Below are positions 12,034 to 25,600 of a stretch of 64,000 nt of DNA, in pieces (within the stretch, counting starts at the first letter, position 1; every line of letters starts with the position of its first letter). A program made the translations under genes and the position numbers. Source of the DNA: Sipunculus nudus. Taxonomy: Eukaryota > Annelida > Sipuncula > Golfingiida > Sipunculidae. The notes under the pieces were generated by a model. That model ran no database searches. It saw nothing but the letters and a program-made list of their open reading frames with translations, and was not told the origin of the DNA. The stretch lies in contig CM049312.1 in NCBI GenBank assembly GCA_026874595.1, forward strand, positions 51,961,429 to 52,025,428, in the 5' to 3' direction.

Positions 12034-14439
12034 GTCTCTTCAGTAAAGCATAACTGGCCCATCCATGGCAGTTTACAGTAAAAAGTGATTAAATATATTA
12101 ATGTCTATAAATATCATCAGTGAAGGATAAGAGGGCACTTAAAGTAGATCTGTCGGGTAAATACGCATGCTAGTTACACGAAATTAGGTCGTGGTTGTTT
12201 ATAAATTCAATAACTTGATTTTCTAATAATATTTAAAAGATTTTCGCAATATATGTAGTAATTCAAATGGGCCGATAGTTTTTCATTTCTTTGTGTTTTA
12301 ACTTCTCTGCTGAGTCAAAGTTCAGCTTGAAGATCTTCCAGGATGTTGATTATAATCAACGGTCTGTGTTGTAATACATATTGTTAAATCTAAACTTGTT
12401 ATTCAACTTCTGCACGTTGAGGTAAAAATGAAATTTTATGCCTTTTTGACGAAATTTAACCTTAAGAGGAACATAAATTTTTACAATAAAATGTGTATCA
12501 CCTCACACCAATGGCTTTATGCAAACGTGTTCCGGCAACACCAGCTCGGTCCACGCGCGGTTTTACCAGTTCATCTATTCAGAGTCTCTCCAAGTGGAGA
12601 AACGCAGCTAGAGGAAACACCACGGTTGGAAGCTTGAAAAATCTTAATTTGCGAAGTTGCGCGTACGGCCACCAGGTGGGGTGCTCTTTTTATTTTTCGT
12701 ATTTTTTAGACCGTGACTGGTCGAGACGGGTACAAACTATTTCCACTCGTGTACAGAGGTAAGCAAACGGTTTCAGAAAGAAAATGTTGGCAGCTACCAT
12801 TGTAAGAAGAACATTGTAAAAAAATCATTATATATACTCCCTGTATATTTGACATACCATGCAGGTATGTGAATAGGAATCTGTAACTGATATTTTTCCT
12901 GGGAATTCAGGGTAACTTGATAGTTTGTCACTTACAATACATCTTAGTGCCCTTATAAGGAATCTTACCATTTTGTTTAACATTTAGATCAACAAAAATA
13001 TCTGGACTGTAATATACAAAGGGATTACAGATGAGCGTTTTTACCCCACGACAAAACTTAATTTGAGGACAAGTGGATTGAACTTTGTTCAGTAACAAAA
13101 TTATTTTCATATATGCTGGTTGTGGTAACTGGAAATGAGTAATATAATCAAAATTTTTGTTTAAACCCAGTAGTGTAACTGAGGGTTTATATAGTCTATA
13201 AGCTTCTGGGTTTTACACAAGGGTCCAAATTTTCGGTATAATTTACTTAAATGCACTATTTTTAATTGCTAATGGACGTCTGAAGAACATATTTTCACAG
13301 ATGCTGCGGCCTGATTCATCACGATTTCTTTAAACCACTTGACAGTATTGACAGATCAACTGAATAAACGCACAATCCCCCATTTCCTTTTAAATGGACG
13401 CCCTTTGCTTGAGTTGTCTCTAATAGAGACACCAGGTGGCGCTCAGTGAGCCTGTTGGAAAGACCAGCGCACCATTGGATTCGCTAAGGGCCAGTCATCA
13501 ATCGCAGTGTCGACTACAAAAGGTAGCAGGTAACAAGAGCTGGACATTACCTTTCTTTTACAAAGTACTCATGTTTCTACGTCCAGAACATGCAGACCTT
13601 GGAACTATAGGCCGATCTATGAGGTCAAAATGCTATGAAATCGGAGCCTGGGTCCTGGCAAATCTTGGGATCACTTAGTTCCATGTTTCCAGTTAGGTTA
13701 GGACAGTGCTATTTATAGATGTTGTTCATTGAACTAGCAATTTATGCCCTGCGTATAGGTTACTGAGAATTGTATGCAAATTTAGTTTAATCAATTCTAA
13801 TTATACTTTCTAGCGCGGTTGCCAGCCACGAACAAAAAAGTGCCATCTAAAGTCTTATATAAGCAGGTTTTATTCTTTAAAATGTGTATATATTTTTTGT
13901 AATATTTTATTTAAATAGTAACAATAAAAAACTTTTTTTTCAATCTTGCATGTGAAAAAAAAAACTTTTTCACTCTTGTATGTTTTACTTTTATGCGTTT
14001 TATTTTAAATGTCGAAGTATTGTCTAAAATGATAAAATGTCCATTTTTCAGAAAATTTTTGAACTATATAATTGTCACAAAAATATATTAACAACAGTAT
14101 AGTTCATCATTAAGAAAAAGAAGACTTTTATATGACTTGTCAACTCCACGTGGGGTCCACACAAACCTAAATGTATGTCGACAGAGAAGCATCACCTTTT
14201 TTAATTCTGATTGACTTCCAGTGCAGGGTTCTATTTTAACGCTCGGTATTAAAGTCACTTTTTATATAATATACATGAAAAAAAAAGGTTAAGAGCAATA
14301 AAAGAGGAATAGAACAAAATTAGACCACGATGTGGATTCATGTGATACAACTCGCACTTTCACTCACATTTTAGTCAACTAACTATAGGAATAAATTAGT
14401 CTGCTCAAACAGGTTTTGGCCATTTTCGCAAAATTTATG
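12034..14439. other. Intergenic, no recognised gene
   Basis: Short open frames at 12428-12762 and 13436-13678 have no recognisable domain. A CTCF-like motif lies at 13429-13442. Confidence 0.4.
13429..13442 (+). promoter_or_regulatory. CTCF-like motif (13/14)
   Basis: ACACCAGGTGGCGC matches the CCASYAGRKGGCRS core at 13 of 14 positions. The motif match is seen; binding is inference. Confidence 0.35.
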
Positions 14440-14444
14440 AAAAA

Positions 14445-14632
14445 AGGATTCTAGCTAGAACCCAAAAGGGTTCTTCAGAGTGGACTGAGTAAGGAACCTT
14501 TTAAGGTTCCAGCTGGAATCTTAAAGACGGGTTCTTTTTGTAACCTCCCGAGGGTTCTTTTATGGAACCTGTAAGGTTCCATCAAGAACCTTTTCAGAGG
14601 TTCTGAGAAGAACCTACAAGGTTCTATATGAT
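14445..14632. repeat. Cluster of GGAACC/GGTTCC palindromes
   Basis: At least five dyads in 190 bp, e.g. GGAACCTTTTAAGGTTCC, GGAACCTGTAAGGTTCC and AGAACCTACAAGGTTCT. It looks like a self-complementary MITE-type repeat. It could fold into several alternative hairpins. Confidence 0.75.
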
Positions 14633-15012
14633 GGACATTCAATGCAGGTCCATTTTAAAATATACTTCAGCGGATTACACTATCTTTAGAGGGATATCTC
14701 TCACAAACTTGTAGACACAAAAAAGATTTTATATTTTGTACATATTTTGAAAACATATTATCTAATTTTTGTTTAAATTTCTTTATTCGATAATTTATTT
14801 TTAAAATTAGTAACAGGACATTTAAAACAAAGAATCATTTGTTAATTTATCAAAGAATATAGTACAAGAAAATATGATAGATATGCAATAACAAAACTCC
14901 TGAGAAATATTGCGTTGTTTTAGATTTTAAAATCTTCATACTAACAACAAAAATTATATTCATATATAGAAGATCTATTCGAGGGCAATTAGAGGACTCA
15001 AAATATGTATAT

Positions 15013-15150
15013 TGTTACGGGGTGACATAAAAGAGGACCTAACTGCTTTTCTAGCGAAGCGGTTGGTACGCCGGATTTGTGCGCCACCGACCTGGGTTCG
15101 ACTCCCGGATCGGCCAAGGATTTTACCCTCATTTATTTGTCTTCGTAACA
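15013..15150 (+). repeat. TRIM left LTR
   Basis: A box at 15052-15062, B box GGTTCGACTCC at 15095-15105. The following T-arm-like hairpin is extended by CCGA/TCGG pairing. Confidence 0.85.
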
Positions 15151-15269
15151 AAATGGGGGCTCGTCTAACGTGACGGTTATTTTTGTGGCCCAGGGAATAA
15201 GCTCACCAAAGTGTGACTCCTGGGATAATTAGTCTTGTTCTGATAGCAGAACGCGCTTAAGAGGGGGTG

Positions 15270-15425
15270 TGTTACAGGGTGACATAAAAGCGGACCGAAC
15301 TGTCTCGCTAGTGCAGCATTTTTTTCTAGCGAAGCGGTTGGTACGCCGGACTTGTACGCCACCGACCTGGGTTCGAATCCCGGATCGGCCCAGGATTTTC
15401 CCCTCATTTATTTGTCTTCGTAACA
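15270..15425 (+). repeat. TRIM right LTR
   Basis: A box at 15327-15337, B box GGTTCGAATCC at 15370-15380 (exact consensus). It contains an ~18-bp insertion relative to the left LTR, just upstream of the A box. Confidence 0.85.
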
Positions 15426-17573
15426 ATATGTCATTGGGACTTAATATTAATTTTAATATTTATTTTAAAGCTAAATGGAACTAAGGCAGTTAGACCTTAA
15501 ACATATGGTCAGTCTCAGATTTCTGATTTATCGCTTTAGCTAAAGAGCGTTGTTATAAGGGTAACATGACTTCAGGCTTGGGACATGCTTTCCGGTGTAG
15601 CTGGAAGTTCCCACACCTGTTTGTAAAAATAAATGAAATTTTGAACTTAAAGCCTGAAATTGGACTGGCCCAGTCGATGCAATGGTTAAAACATAATTCC
15701 TGCAACCTACAGAGCCATCAAACTTCCTTTGCTGTGTCGCAAGGCTTAGAACAGGTACTGCCACTTCGCGGCAACTTAGATAACTAAAGTAAGGCTCTCT
15801 GGACGACTATTTCATCGACTGGTAAACGACACTGGTTATGGGCCGGACTGTCAGCGCCACACATCACCGCCTCGCTGAACTATGGTCTTTTCCAGTAACG
15901 TCAGCATAATTGGTGGTCTTTCCCAGAATCAATTTCAAAACCAACATGGTTCATTCAGTCATCGCCTATTGCGGGCTTCATGTTGGCTACTAGTATTCCC
16001 ATTTAATCAGTCTAAATTTTTTAGGCCCTCGCCTATCTGATTTCGGCGAGATATTCAACACTATAACCCTCAGCCTCAGTGTTAATGTTTATCAGACCAT
16101 CGCTCTTCAAAGTGGGCCTGTTTAAACAAAATGTAGGACTAACACACTTTGGCTCAGCCAGTCAGCGTGGGATATTCAGGTTTACACGCGACGAACACAG
16201 TCAAAATGTAATACATGTACCCGCTGGCTGAAACGATCACGACGATTCGCGTGTTGGCAACTTGGCAGTTGCTTAGTGGAAAAACACAAATGCTTCCAGC
16301 TGCTCCTGTCATCTCGACAAAGGGAATATAATTGGACCATTTGTTACAAAATTGTTGCGATAATGTCTTCAATGCATTTACATTTGGCCCAATGTACGTA
16401 CAACAGAGAAATATCGTAGGACACGAAGGTCCATGGACTACCTGCATACATGATTTCAGTGCGAATGTTACCAAGCGGGTCTAGCTGTCAATTTCCTATG
16501 GGAGATCGCTGTTGGTGTTCCCATAGCAACAATGCTATTCACAGGAGGCGTGACGGCCTGATATGCAAATGCGGGGAAATCGTCAGGTCCTCAAAGAGCC
16601 ATATGACGCCCTTTTATGCAAATATCAGGGATTCACAATAAGGACTTTACAGGGCTTTAGTGATAAGAGCTGGAACTGAGTTATGTCCATCGGTACATGG
16701 AATCGCTTTTTATTTAAAGCATTTTATTAGTAAACGCAAATACAAAAGCCCAGGCAGGGCTAGCCTGAAATACTCTTATTAGAATGTATTTCATATTTAA
16801 GTGCTTTTTTAGTCCCATTAAAAAAATCAAATTTATTTCAAAATTAATGTGTAAAGCCTGGGAAAAATTCAATATTTTTATTTTAAAAAGTCGATTGTCT
16901 TCAAAAATCATTTGTTTTATTTTAGCTTTGTGAAAAAATACAGGTATTACTGTAAGACATCCCTTTAATTACAGGTACAAGACATCAGTCATTTAGCAGA
17001 GCTTACAGGTGTATGCATGTGATTTCTACCTACATGCACTATGGAGCGTGTCAGTGTACTTTTTATGCTTACGAAATTTGCTGGTCAGATGATGGGTTGA
17101 AGGGGGGAGTAATGGATGCCAACAAATGAAAGTGAGCGTTCTCCTCGAACATCTGCTCCACTTTTCCAGGCACTGGCAGTCCCCATATGCCGGCGAGCAA
17201 ATCGGTGTTTAGCGAGGTAAGCACGCATCCTCAAGGTCTATGGGCCAATAGTTACTGCAGAGGCTCGGCTAAATGTCACCTATTTTCATTTCTAAACACT
17301 TCCTCAGCGCTGGGCATGCTAAACGATCAGGCCTCCAACTACCTGTACCAAGTGGATCATTTGCGGTATTCCTTGTTACCATGCCAACACATGCGTGTCC
17401 CTCGGGCCCAACAAGAACAGCAGGAAAGAAATGACGTCATGACTGTTTCTAAAATCGGCCGAGCAGCCGTGAAGTAGGGAAGTTTGTATAGAGAGCAAGT
17501 AGATATTCTGCGAGAGTTGCATCGCGCTTTCCGTTTGGTGCAGCAGTGAGAACGGATAGGTATCCATCACGAG
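15426..17573. other. 5' flank of the AChBP-like gene
   Basis: No coding exon recognised. 16400-16450 shares a diverged repeat block with 10540-10600. The region should include the promoter and 5' UTR of the gene starting at 17574; no clear TATA box was found. Confidence 0.4.
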
Positions 17574-17626
17574 ATGTCTAAACCCTGGCTACTGCTACAG
17601 GTCGTCCTGTGTAGCGTGCCGGCTAT
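17574..17626 (+). CDS. AChBP-like exon 1 (signal peptide)
   Basis: ATG in the context GAGATGT. Encodes 17 residues plus two bases (AT) completed by A in exon 2 as Ile. Donor GTGAGT at 17627, phase 2. The signal-peptide-only first exon and matching phase support the link across an 18.9-kb intron, but a missed small exon or a different first exon is possible. Confidence 0.65.
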
Positions 17627-20600
17627 GTGAGTACTATTAACATCTGTTTGACCATGACCAGTAAAGAAATGCTAACGCATTACCACGGGGCCTAGTAGGT
17701 GTTTTCCCGCTTCCTATATCACTATCAGTTATCACTAAACAGGGCTGCTTTATGGCAGATTACGCCAGCCCGGTTAGAACCTCTGTCCGCACCCTTTAGT
17801 AGTTTTCAGTACGTATATCTCTGTGAAGCTATAAATATCCTTCACATGTATTTTAAATTAACAGGTCATTACTTGTTCACATGTGTGGCATACTGAATAT
17901 AAGCAGACCGACAGATCTAACTTAGGAACTCCTGTATAACCAGATGTAATATAAAATAATTTGGCACACTTAACGTTTATAAAAAGTAAGTAAGATCATA
18001 CAATGGATGGAACAAACACACATAACTGCGCGTGTACAACCCCGTGTTTACATTGTCAATCTATGACAAGCTTCATTTATAGAAGAATATGATGTGAATG
18101 CCTGTGTTGGATCAGCTTTCACTAGATCTTCCACACAAAAAAAAAACCAACGAAAACGGGTAACACAAGTTAGAACATTTCAAGATCAGCCTCGACAGTT
18201 ACCATGCAGAGTCATTTCAATCTGTGATGTGTTTGTTTTGCAGAACAGTTAAGCTAATTTATGTTCAATCTGTGGAACAGGCTTTTAGAAGAAAAAAATT
18301 TTCACAAATTTTAACAAATGAAGTTATATATTTCTTAAATTAATAACCTCAGGTGTCTGAAATTTTAAGTTTTACACCAAAGTGAAAGATGGTTGGCACT
18401 CTGACGAAGCTGTCCACGATTCGTTCCGGTGTGAGATCGGCTTTACATCGGGGGTTGAACGGGAAACATTCGGGAAGTGAGACAAAATCGCGTGTTTTTT
18501 TTTCACTTCTTCAAATATTTACCGGTGTTTTGGATGTGGGTGACATCGGGATGACACCGGGACGACACTCGTTTAACGTCGGTTACTTGTGAACGAGAAT
18601 AAAATTCAAGAGAATTTCCATTGCTGATCGTCAGACCTGGCGTATTATCACAACTCGAAGGCAAGTGTGCTCCTGATCCTGCGGGGTTCTGTTTGTGGAT
18701 CTTATTAAGAAAACCTGTTTGGAAAATGATCACCATAAAAACATCTCTTTTGCGTGTTCACTGCACACAAGTGGACTATACTTGGCTGTCTGCTGGCAAA
18801 CGCCAGGTAACGCCTTTGATATAATGAAGCTTTTATCTGTGTAAAACATTGTTACTGGTTACACGGGTAGATCTGTACCTGCTCCGCGGAATAAGCTTAG
18901 TTACCGCCTGCCGGCCTGCTGGGTTTAGCCGCTGTTTAGCAGGAACCAGCGTGAAGCAAGAACATCTGAAGGATTGGCCATAACTCAAGACATAGTTATA
19001 GAATATAATAATGGCGGTGCCAGCTGGCTGATGTGTACCGGGTGCATACCTACTGTATGTCTGGTCATGTATCATCATGCTGCCCGTTAACTCTCTCCAT
19101 TTAACTTATTTCTTTTACATTTTCACATTATAGTACTAAAATATCATCCTACCTAATGTATAGTTTAAGGGAGAAACCATTAAACAGATTTATAGAGCAG
19201 TCCTGCTTTAAAAAAATACAATTGACACTTGGTTTTAGCGTTATATAGATTAGGCGTGTGAGCAGACTCGCGCTATCCTTTAGCAAGGTCACACATACCG
19301 CCAGCCACAGATGTGAGGTTACAGGTGCTTGATACTATAACCAGCAGCCGGCGGGCTGCCTCAGCAACTACCACCAACACACATCTATTATGCAGTACAC
19401 TATATGAATCCAGCGCTCGGGCAAAATACAATGCACTTGATCTGAGCTCTGGTTACACCAAACAAGCAAACAAGCAGCGGCATACCCTGACGGCAATATC
19501 TTGCCACTTTTATTTTATGCAACAATCGCTACTCTTCCAGGAAGCTCAAGGTCACCGTGGAGTGATCGTGCAACATTACCAGGATTAGCTTTCTAATTCC
19601 AGATAAAGTTAAAAATAGACGCGCCACACAAAGAAGCATCTGCCCTCTCCATCCATGAAAACCCACTTAAAGGCCGACTGATATGTGAATTAGTTTCAAT
19701 CATTTTGTAGACGAGCTGCTTGGCGTTTTGTTTTTTGAGTCTTTGGTGCATTTAAACTACTGGGCAATCTTAAGTCCAGAAAAACAAGGAGACGAAAGAA
19801 GTAGTTCAGTTTATTGTACAGTTTAGTTCCTTTGAAGTTATTCCGTTTTTAAATGTGTGTACAGGATGACATGAAACGTAGATACTAACCCTGGATCGGC
19901 CGTTTACAATCTTACCTGTCACAGATAACCTAAAGCCTTGAATTAGCACTGAACGAGAACCAAGTCTTCACTGAGCCCATATTTAATAATATCTTTGTGA
20001 CAGACAGTAATAAACCTAAAGGAAGCAAATATCTTTTTTTGTCACATCGACATCCATCTTATAGTTTTCTTAGATAATTCTAAAATCTTTTAGCCGCCGC
20101 AACCGTTTTTAAGGGTTTTTAAGGGCTTCAGACCAATTTTTCGGCCTGGACCGCCCCACTCCCTTTTCCGGACCTGCATGGGGACCTTTTTTTTAAGTTT
20201 CGTCATTAGCCCTCCTGGATTGGACCCTCCTTTTCGTAAATCCTTGATCCGCCCCTGGATTGATCAGATCCTGGACACCAGCAGTAGAACACATATTACA
20301 AACTAGATATACATGAAGGAAATCATGTGCCGTAAATATATTTATGAATTGTTCAGGTACAAGTATACCATGTTATCAGGTCTATCTCCCAAAGTCATGC
20401 AGGTGTTCTTGAATCAGTCTGTATCCCAGTTTCAGTAAATTTTTCTCTGAGCTTGATAAATGCATTTTCACGAACATATATACATATTGCTTAATTTATA
20501 TAGTCAACATGGATCGAGAGATCGTTCAGTCTTATGTTATTCAGCACATTTAGTCTTCTATTCAAGGAGTTTTCCTGTTTACAAAGGACGATTTTTCCTC

Positions 20601-22614
20601 TTTACAATTCCTATCTTTCACATTGGCCACTCTTTATCCTTCTTTACAGCTCTCAACAGAAAAACCTGTTTAAACATTAGATTTTGTCAATCAATGCACC
20701 TTCTGCTTTGGTCTTATTAAGATAAAGGCGTATGTGATCTGTCCAGTTCACCAAGGACAACATACAGACAACCAGCACGATGACAATACTAACTACGCAT
20801 GGAATCAGTTGATCTTTCTGGTTTGTGCTGCCGTAGAATATTAAATGGAGTTGTGATGTCTCGATGTAAATTCCGGAAGAAGTATAAAGTGTTAACATAA
20901 CCATTGTCCTCCATAACCCTTATATTTTTTGCTTTGTTGTTTCAGTACAGCTGACTCAAAACAGAGCTAAGGGATGGTCCTTATATAGTCCGTGATCCTT
21001 ACCTTCATTCTTCAAGACTCGTATCTACAAACAGGACAATTCTTTAGAATTCTTTGGAATCGTGAATTTACACATATTGTGCGAGTTATGGTGCGAACAT
21101 TAGAGGAAGACTAAATTAAGACGCTGATGTTTCAAAGGTTCCTTGTTATATTTTGGCATTTCATCATAAAAGTAAAAAAGTGAAATCGTTGGGTTTCCTT
21201 TCTGCCCTCCTTATGTTATATGTAAATTTGATAAATAGTGTCGGAATCATCAGGGTAGAGGAAACATGGTTTATATATATGGAATCAATTATATAAGAAC
21301 GGAATAAACTGGCATCTCCTGTGATTTTAAAGCTACAAAGCACAAGTAATTAGAATTATACGGCATTTTAGTTAATTCTTTCAATTTCATAGCTAACTGA
21401 CAACAAGATTGATTAAAATCCAGTGGATATAACCAATAGCGTCAATTATCTTCCAGGGTGGGTGGGGGGCACATTCACACACATACATATATATACCTTT
21501 ATAGCGACTGTGTGACACATGTTTAATATATATGTATATACTAAATCATATTTCAAATATATAAGAAATAGGTAAAGGTTTTAGAAAAGGTATTATGTTT
21601 CGAGTATAGGTCAAATCTAAACCAGGTTTAGATATAACATTTCATAGTTAACTCATAAATGAAACCAAAGTCTGTAATTCTGTTGATTTATTAATTTCAT
21701 CTGCAATATATAACATTGTACTCTGAAAAGTGGGAGGTGGGGGGGGGGGGGGGTGATTACATTGACCATCCCCTTTGCCAATGGGGGGGGGGGGTAGGGA
21801 GGAATATATACCCCCATTACCCTTATATTGACGCCCCTGGATATGACTTTATGATAAAGAGCTTTCTCAGCTACTGCTTACATATCAATGGCAAACTGAA
21901 CGCATGTAATTGAACAGTCGGCAGAAATGTAGTTAATTGTAAGCGGTCTGAGTGCCGAGTTAGCGGGGCTAGGTGGTCCGAGCCAGGGAAAGGCGATGCA
22001 ATAGTGGCGCTGAATCCTGATCAGCCGGCAAAATAACCGCCAGAGGAAAGTGGTGCCTGCCCCACAGATGCGCCGCCAAACCTCGCCAGTTGGCCGTTGT
22101 ACGTCAACAGGCCGCAGGGCTGTTATTTGTACTTCTCCGGACTCCGTTTACTTGGTAAGCCTCACCTAGCCTGAGCTGAGGCGTTAAATGGCACCACAAG
22201 GAGTTTAATGATTATCATAACAAAGCTACACTAAAAATACCCTCACTCTCTGTATGTAAGTATGTATGTGTATTGGTGTGCATAAATGTACGCATGTGTG
22301 TATGTATTTCTTTATTTTCGTCGTTGCTGGTATACGGAGATTTGGCTGATACAATGTTTATAAACGGTCGACGACACAGACCCGGTCTCTCTTCTGCCAT
22401 TCAGCCAATCATATCATTAAATATATCTATGAATACTCGACTCAATCTTTAGGCACTGATGTGACCTGCTTTGACCCAAGTCATGCGGAACACTGCAATA
22501 CGATGGCCACCAGTAGCATCAATTGATCTTCTAAGGTGGGTGGGGGGATGACACACACACATATTTAGATCTGTGTACACACACACATATTTATAGCGTC
22601 TGTATGACACATTT

Positions 22615-22675
<61 letters not shown>

Positions 22676-25600
22676 TTATTCACATTTCAGATATACTACA
22701 AATAAATATAAGGTTTTAGAAAATAAGATTATTCTGATTCCAGTATAAGTTAATTCTAAACCACGTTTAGAAGTTCAAATGTTCAACTTCTTTCGGCTCA
22801 CATGACCATTTGATAGGCATTCATATTTTTGTCCTGACAATCTCGTGATTGTTAGTGGATTAGGGAAAGATGTGTTCATTGTTTAAAAAAAAAGAATGGA
22901 TAATCAAGCAGCTATTGTTAAGCATGCGCTATACAAGGGAACGTTTTCATAGACCTGTACATCGCACTGTCATAGCAGGTTATTTTCAGCCTTTTATATC
23001 GTAAATAATGGATCAAGACTATCAGGCTTAAATTTACAGTGCAGGATATCAGGGAACCCAGGCGTTTCAGAGTCGGAAATGATGTGGAAACAATCAAATG
23101 AATGAGCAATGGCACAGAAGAAGAAAATGAGCCATAGTTTGTGAAGATAGGAACAATAATGACAAAGTTATGATCGAATTTTTTTGACATGTTTAGATGC
23201 CCTTGACTTTGAACTTCGACCTATATATATACACATACAGCCTCAAGAAATCGTCGCCATATACGATATGTATAAGTTACAAAGTGGTTCCTGCAAAACT
23301 GTGGCCTGTAAAATGCTAAATATAAGACACGAGAACAAGCAAGAATTCGAAATTCAGGGCTACTGACAAACAGACACACATACTGACAAAGTGACACATC
23401 TGAAGTAACAGATGACTAGATAGGCTTATGGAGACTGTGAAGAGGAGCAAAATGATCTATGGTTTATATAGTTAAGATTTATAGTTTTGGGGATATAGCC
23501 AAACAAAGATATGTTGTAGTTTTTCGCGTGCAGCACCCCTAGCGGCTGCTTTCCGAAAATGAAATACTACTTTCGAGATATTAGTATAAGACAAAAGATG
23601 TACCAGTTTCAATAGGATTCCTGCAAGGATTTTCCGCCTGTAGAATGCTAATTGAAGACGCAAGAACCAACAAGCTACCGAAATTGAGGACTACTGACAA
23701 ACAGACAGATATACTGATAAAGTGACACATCTGAGATAACAAATGACTAAATAAGCTTATGTAAAAGGTAAAGAGGAACTAACTGAGTTATAGTTTTTGT
23801 ATGTAAGGTTTATATTTTTGGAGATATGGCCAAACAATAACATCTTGTTGTGTTTTGAGTGCAGCGTCCCCTAGCGGCTATTTTCTAAAAATGAAAAAAA
23901 ATCTCCTTCGAGGTATTAGTGTTTAACATTAGAGGTACCAGTTTCAATTGATTCCTGCAAAACTGTGGCCTGTAGATTGCTATTTGAAAGATGCAAGAAC
24001 CAGCAAACAGGCGAAATTGAGCGCAGCTGACAAACAGACAGACATACTGACAAAGTGCCACAAGATTGAGACCAATCGACTTTACCAGGTAATGGAGAAA
24101 ATCCAGAGGGAATAATTGAGTTAAAGTATGTGATGATAAGTCTAATATTGACGAAGTTATGACGAAAAGAAACTTTCGACGTTTTTTGATGACTTTGACC
24201 TTGACCTTTCACTTATATTGACAAGAATCAATAGGCCTCGGGAACTTTTGGTTTTCTATCAACTTTGTGAGTTTAAAAGCAATCGCTGCAAAACTGACTA
24301 AAGACTGGAGACAGACAGACAGACAAACATCGTTACAAACGACAAACGCAACTGTGAAATATTCGTGACGAAATCGAAGATTTCCGGGAAGCAAAAAAAA
24401 AAAAAAAAAAAAACACACATTTTGAGCTTGAAAAGTAATCCCCAAACTTACTCATGGATGATTACATTGTAGAACTTCCTGAGGCCGTCCTTTGTGACTA
24501 AAAATTGACATGTGACATGCTGTTTTTAAGTGTGATGGTCATTTGAGGTCGATCTTTGCCTCTTTACTGTGTAAAAATATATTGGTTATATATTTGAATA
24601 AATTTATAAATTGATTAAAGAATTATCCTTTTTCAGCCATTTAGATATTATTTATGAATCATTTTAAGGATAATATAATTACATAATTCACACCAGGGAG
24701 AAAATGACATCAGATTCATACAAAGAATAAAAACGACATAAGCTATATTTTATCAGAAAACTGCTATTTGTCGCTCTTTGGGTTTATAACCCTTTATCAG
24801 ATACAGGTATAACTGAAATCCTGTGACCATATCAAAGCCAATTTGCCATGAGATTTAATGGCTTTATTTCTCAACTTCAGCTATTAAATCATTAGGCTTT
24901 TCCCCTTTTTTAGCCCTCAGCCCTTAGGCTAATGGGCTATTGTCGTCACCCAAGCTGTCCGTCCGTCCGGCGTCCGTTAACTTTTACCTTGTGAGCGGGA
25001 TATCTGGAAAAGGATTCACCGTCAGAATTTTATTTCCTCGGTAAAGATGTATATCGACAAAATCTCGGTCAAGTTCGAAGATGGCTGACCTTGACCTATT
25101 TTTCTACATTTTAGAGCTGATTATAGAAAAACACTTAGATGCTTATTACTCAGGAACCATTTGGTGGATTTTCACAAAACTTACTTTGATTATTGGGACT
25201 GATAGTTTGTACCTGCTACACAAGTTTGGTGGCGCCACCTACAATTTCTGATTTTAAATGAATTTTTATCGGATTTTTCAACTTTGGGCTTGTGAGCGGG
25301 ATATCTCTAAAAGGATTCATCGTAGGAATTTCATTTTTTCGGTGAAGATGTATATTGACAAAATCTCGGTCAAGTTCGAAGATGGGTGACCTTGACTTAT
25401 TTTTCTACGTTTTAGAGCCGATTATAGAAAAAAACATTTAGAAGCCTATTTCTCAGGAACCATTGGGTAGATTTTTACAATACTTACTATGATCATAGGG
25501 ACTGATGATCTGTAACTGCTGCACAAGTTTAGGGGTGCCACCTACAAATTCTGATTTTTAATGAATTTTTCGGGGACTTTTCAACTTTTGCCTTGTGAGC

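Larger units (their letters stand above)
15013..15425 (+). mobile_element. TRIM: miniature LTR retrotransposon with tRNA-like LTRs
   Basis: Two direct repeats, 15013-15150 (138 bp) and 15270-15425 (156 bp), both begin TGTTAC and end GTAACA, the canonical TG...CA with a 6-bp terminal inversion. Only 119 bp lie between them. Just inside the left LTR is TGGGGGCTCGTC (15154-15165), which looks like a primer-binding site complementary to a tRNA-Pro-like 3' end. Just before the right LTR is a polypurine tract, AAGAGGGGGTG (15259-15269). A 4-bp ATAT flanks both ends (15009-15012 and 15426-15429). No coding capacity, so it is non-autonomous. Each LTR carries TAGCGAAGCGG (A-box match) and GGTTCGANTCC (B-box match) 43 bp apart. 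The right LTR has an extra ~18 bp before the A box. The LTRs differ at about 8 of 138 aligned positions. Confidence 0.85.

Noticed and set aside
15045-15116. Functional tRNA gene
   Set aside because: A and B boxes and a T arm are good, but the 5' acceptor strand does not pair with the 3' one and the same unit occurs in both LTRs; it is tRNA-like sequence in a mobile element.
24393-24412. Poly-A run as a retrogene tail
   Set aside because: No coding or LINE body precedes it; it lies within repeat family B.
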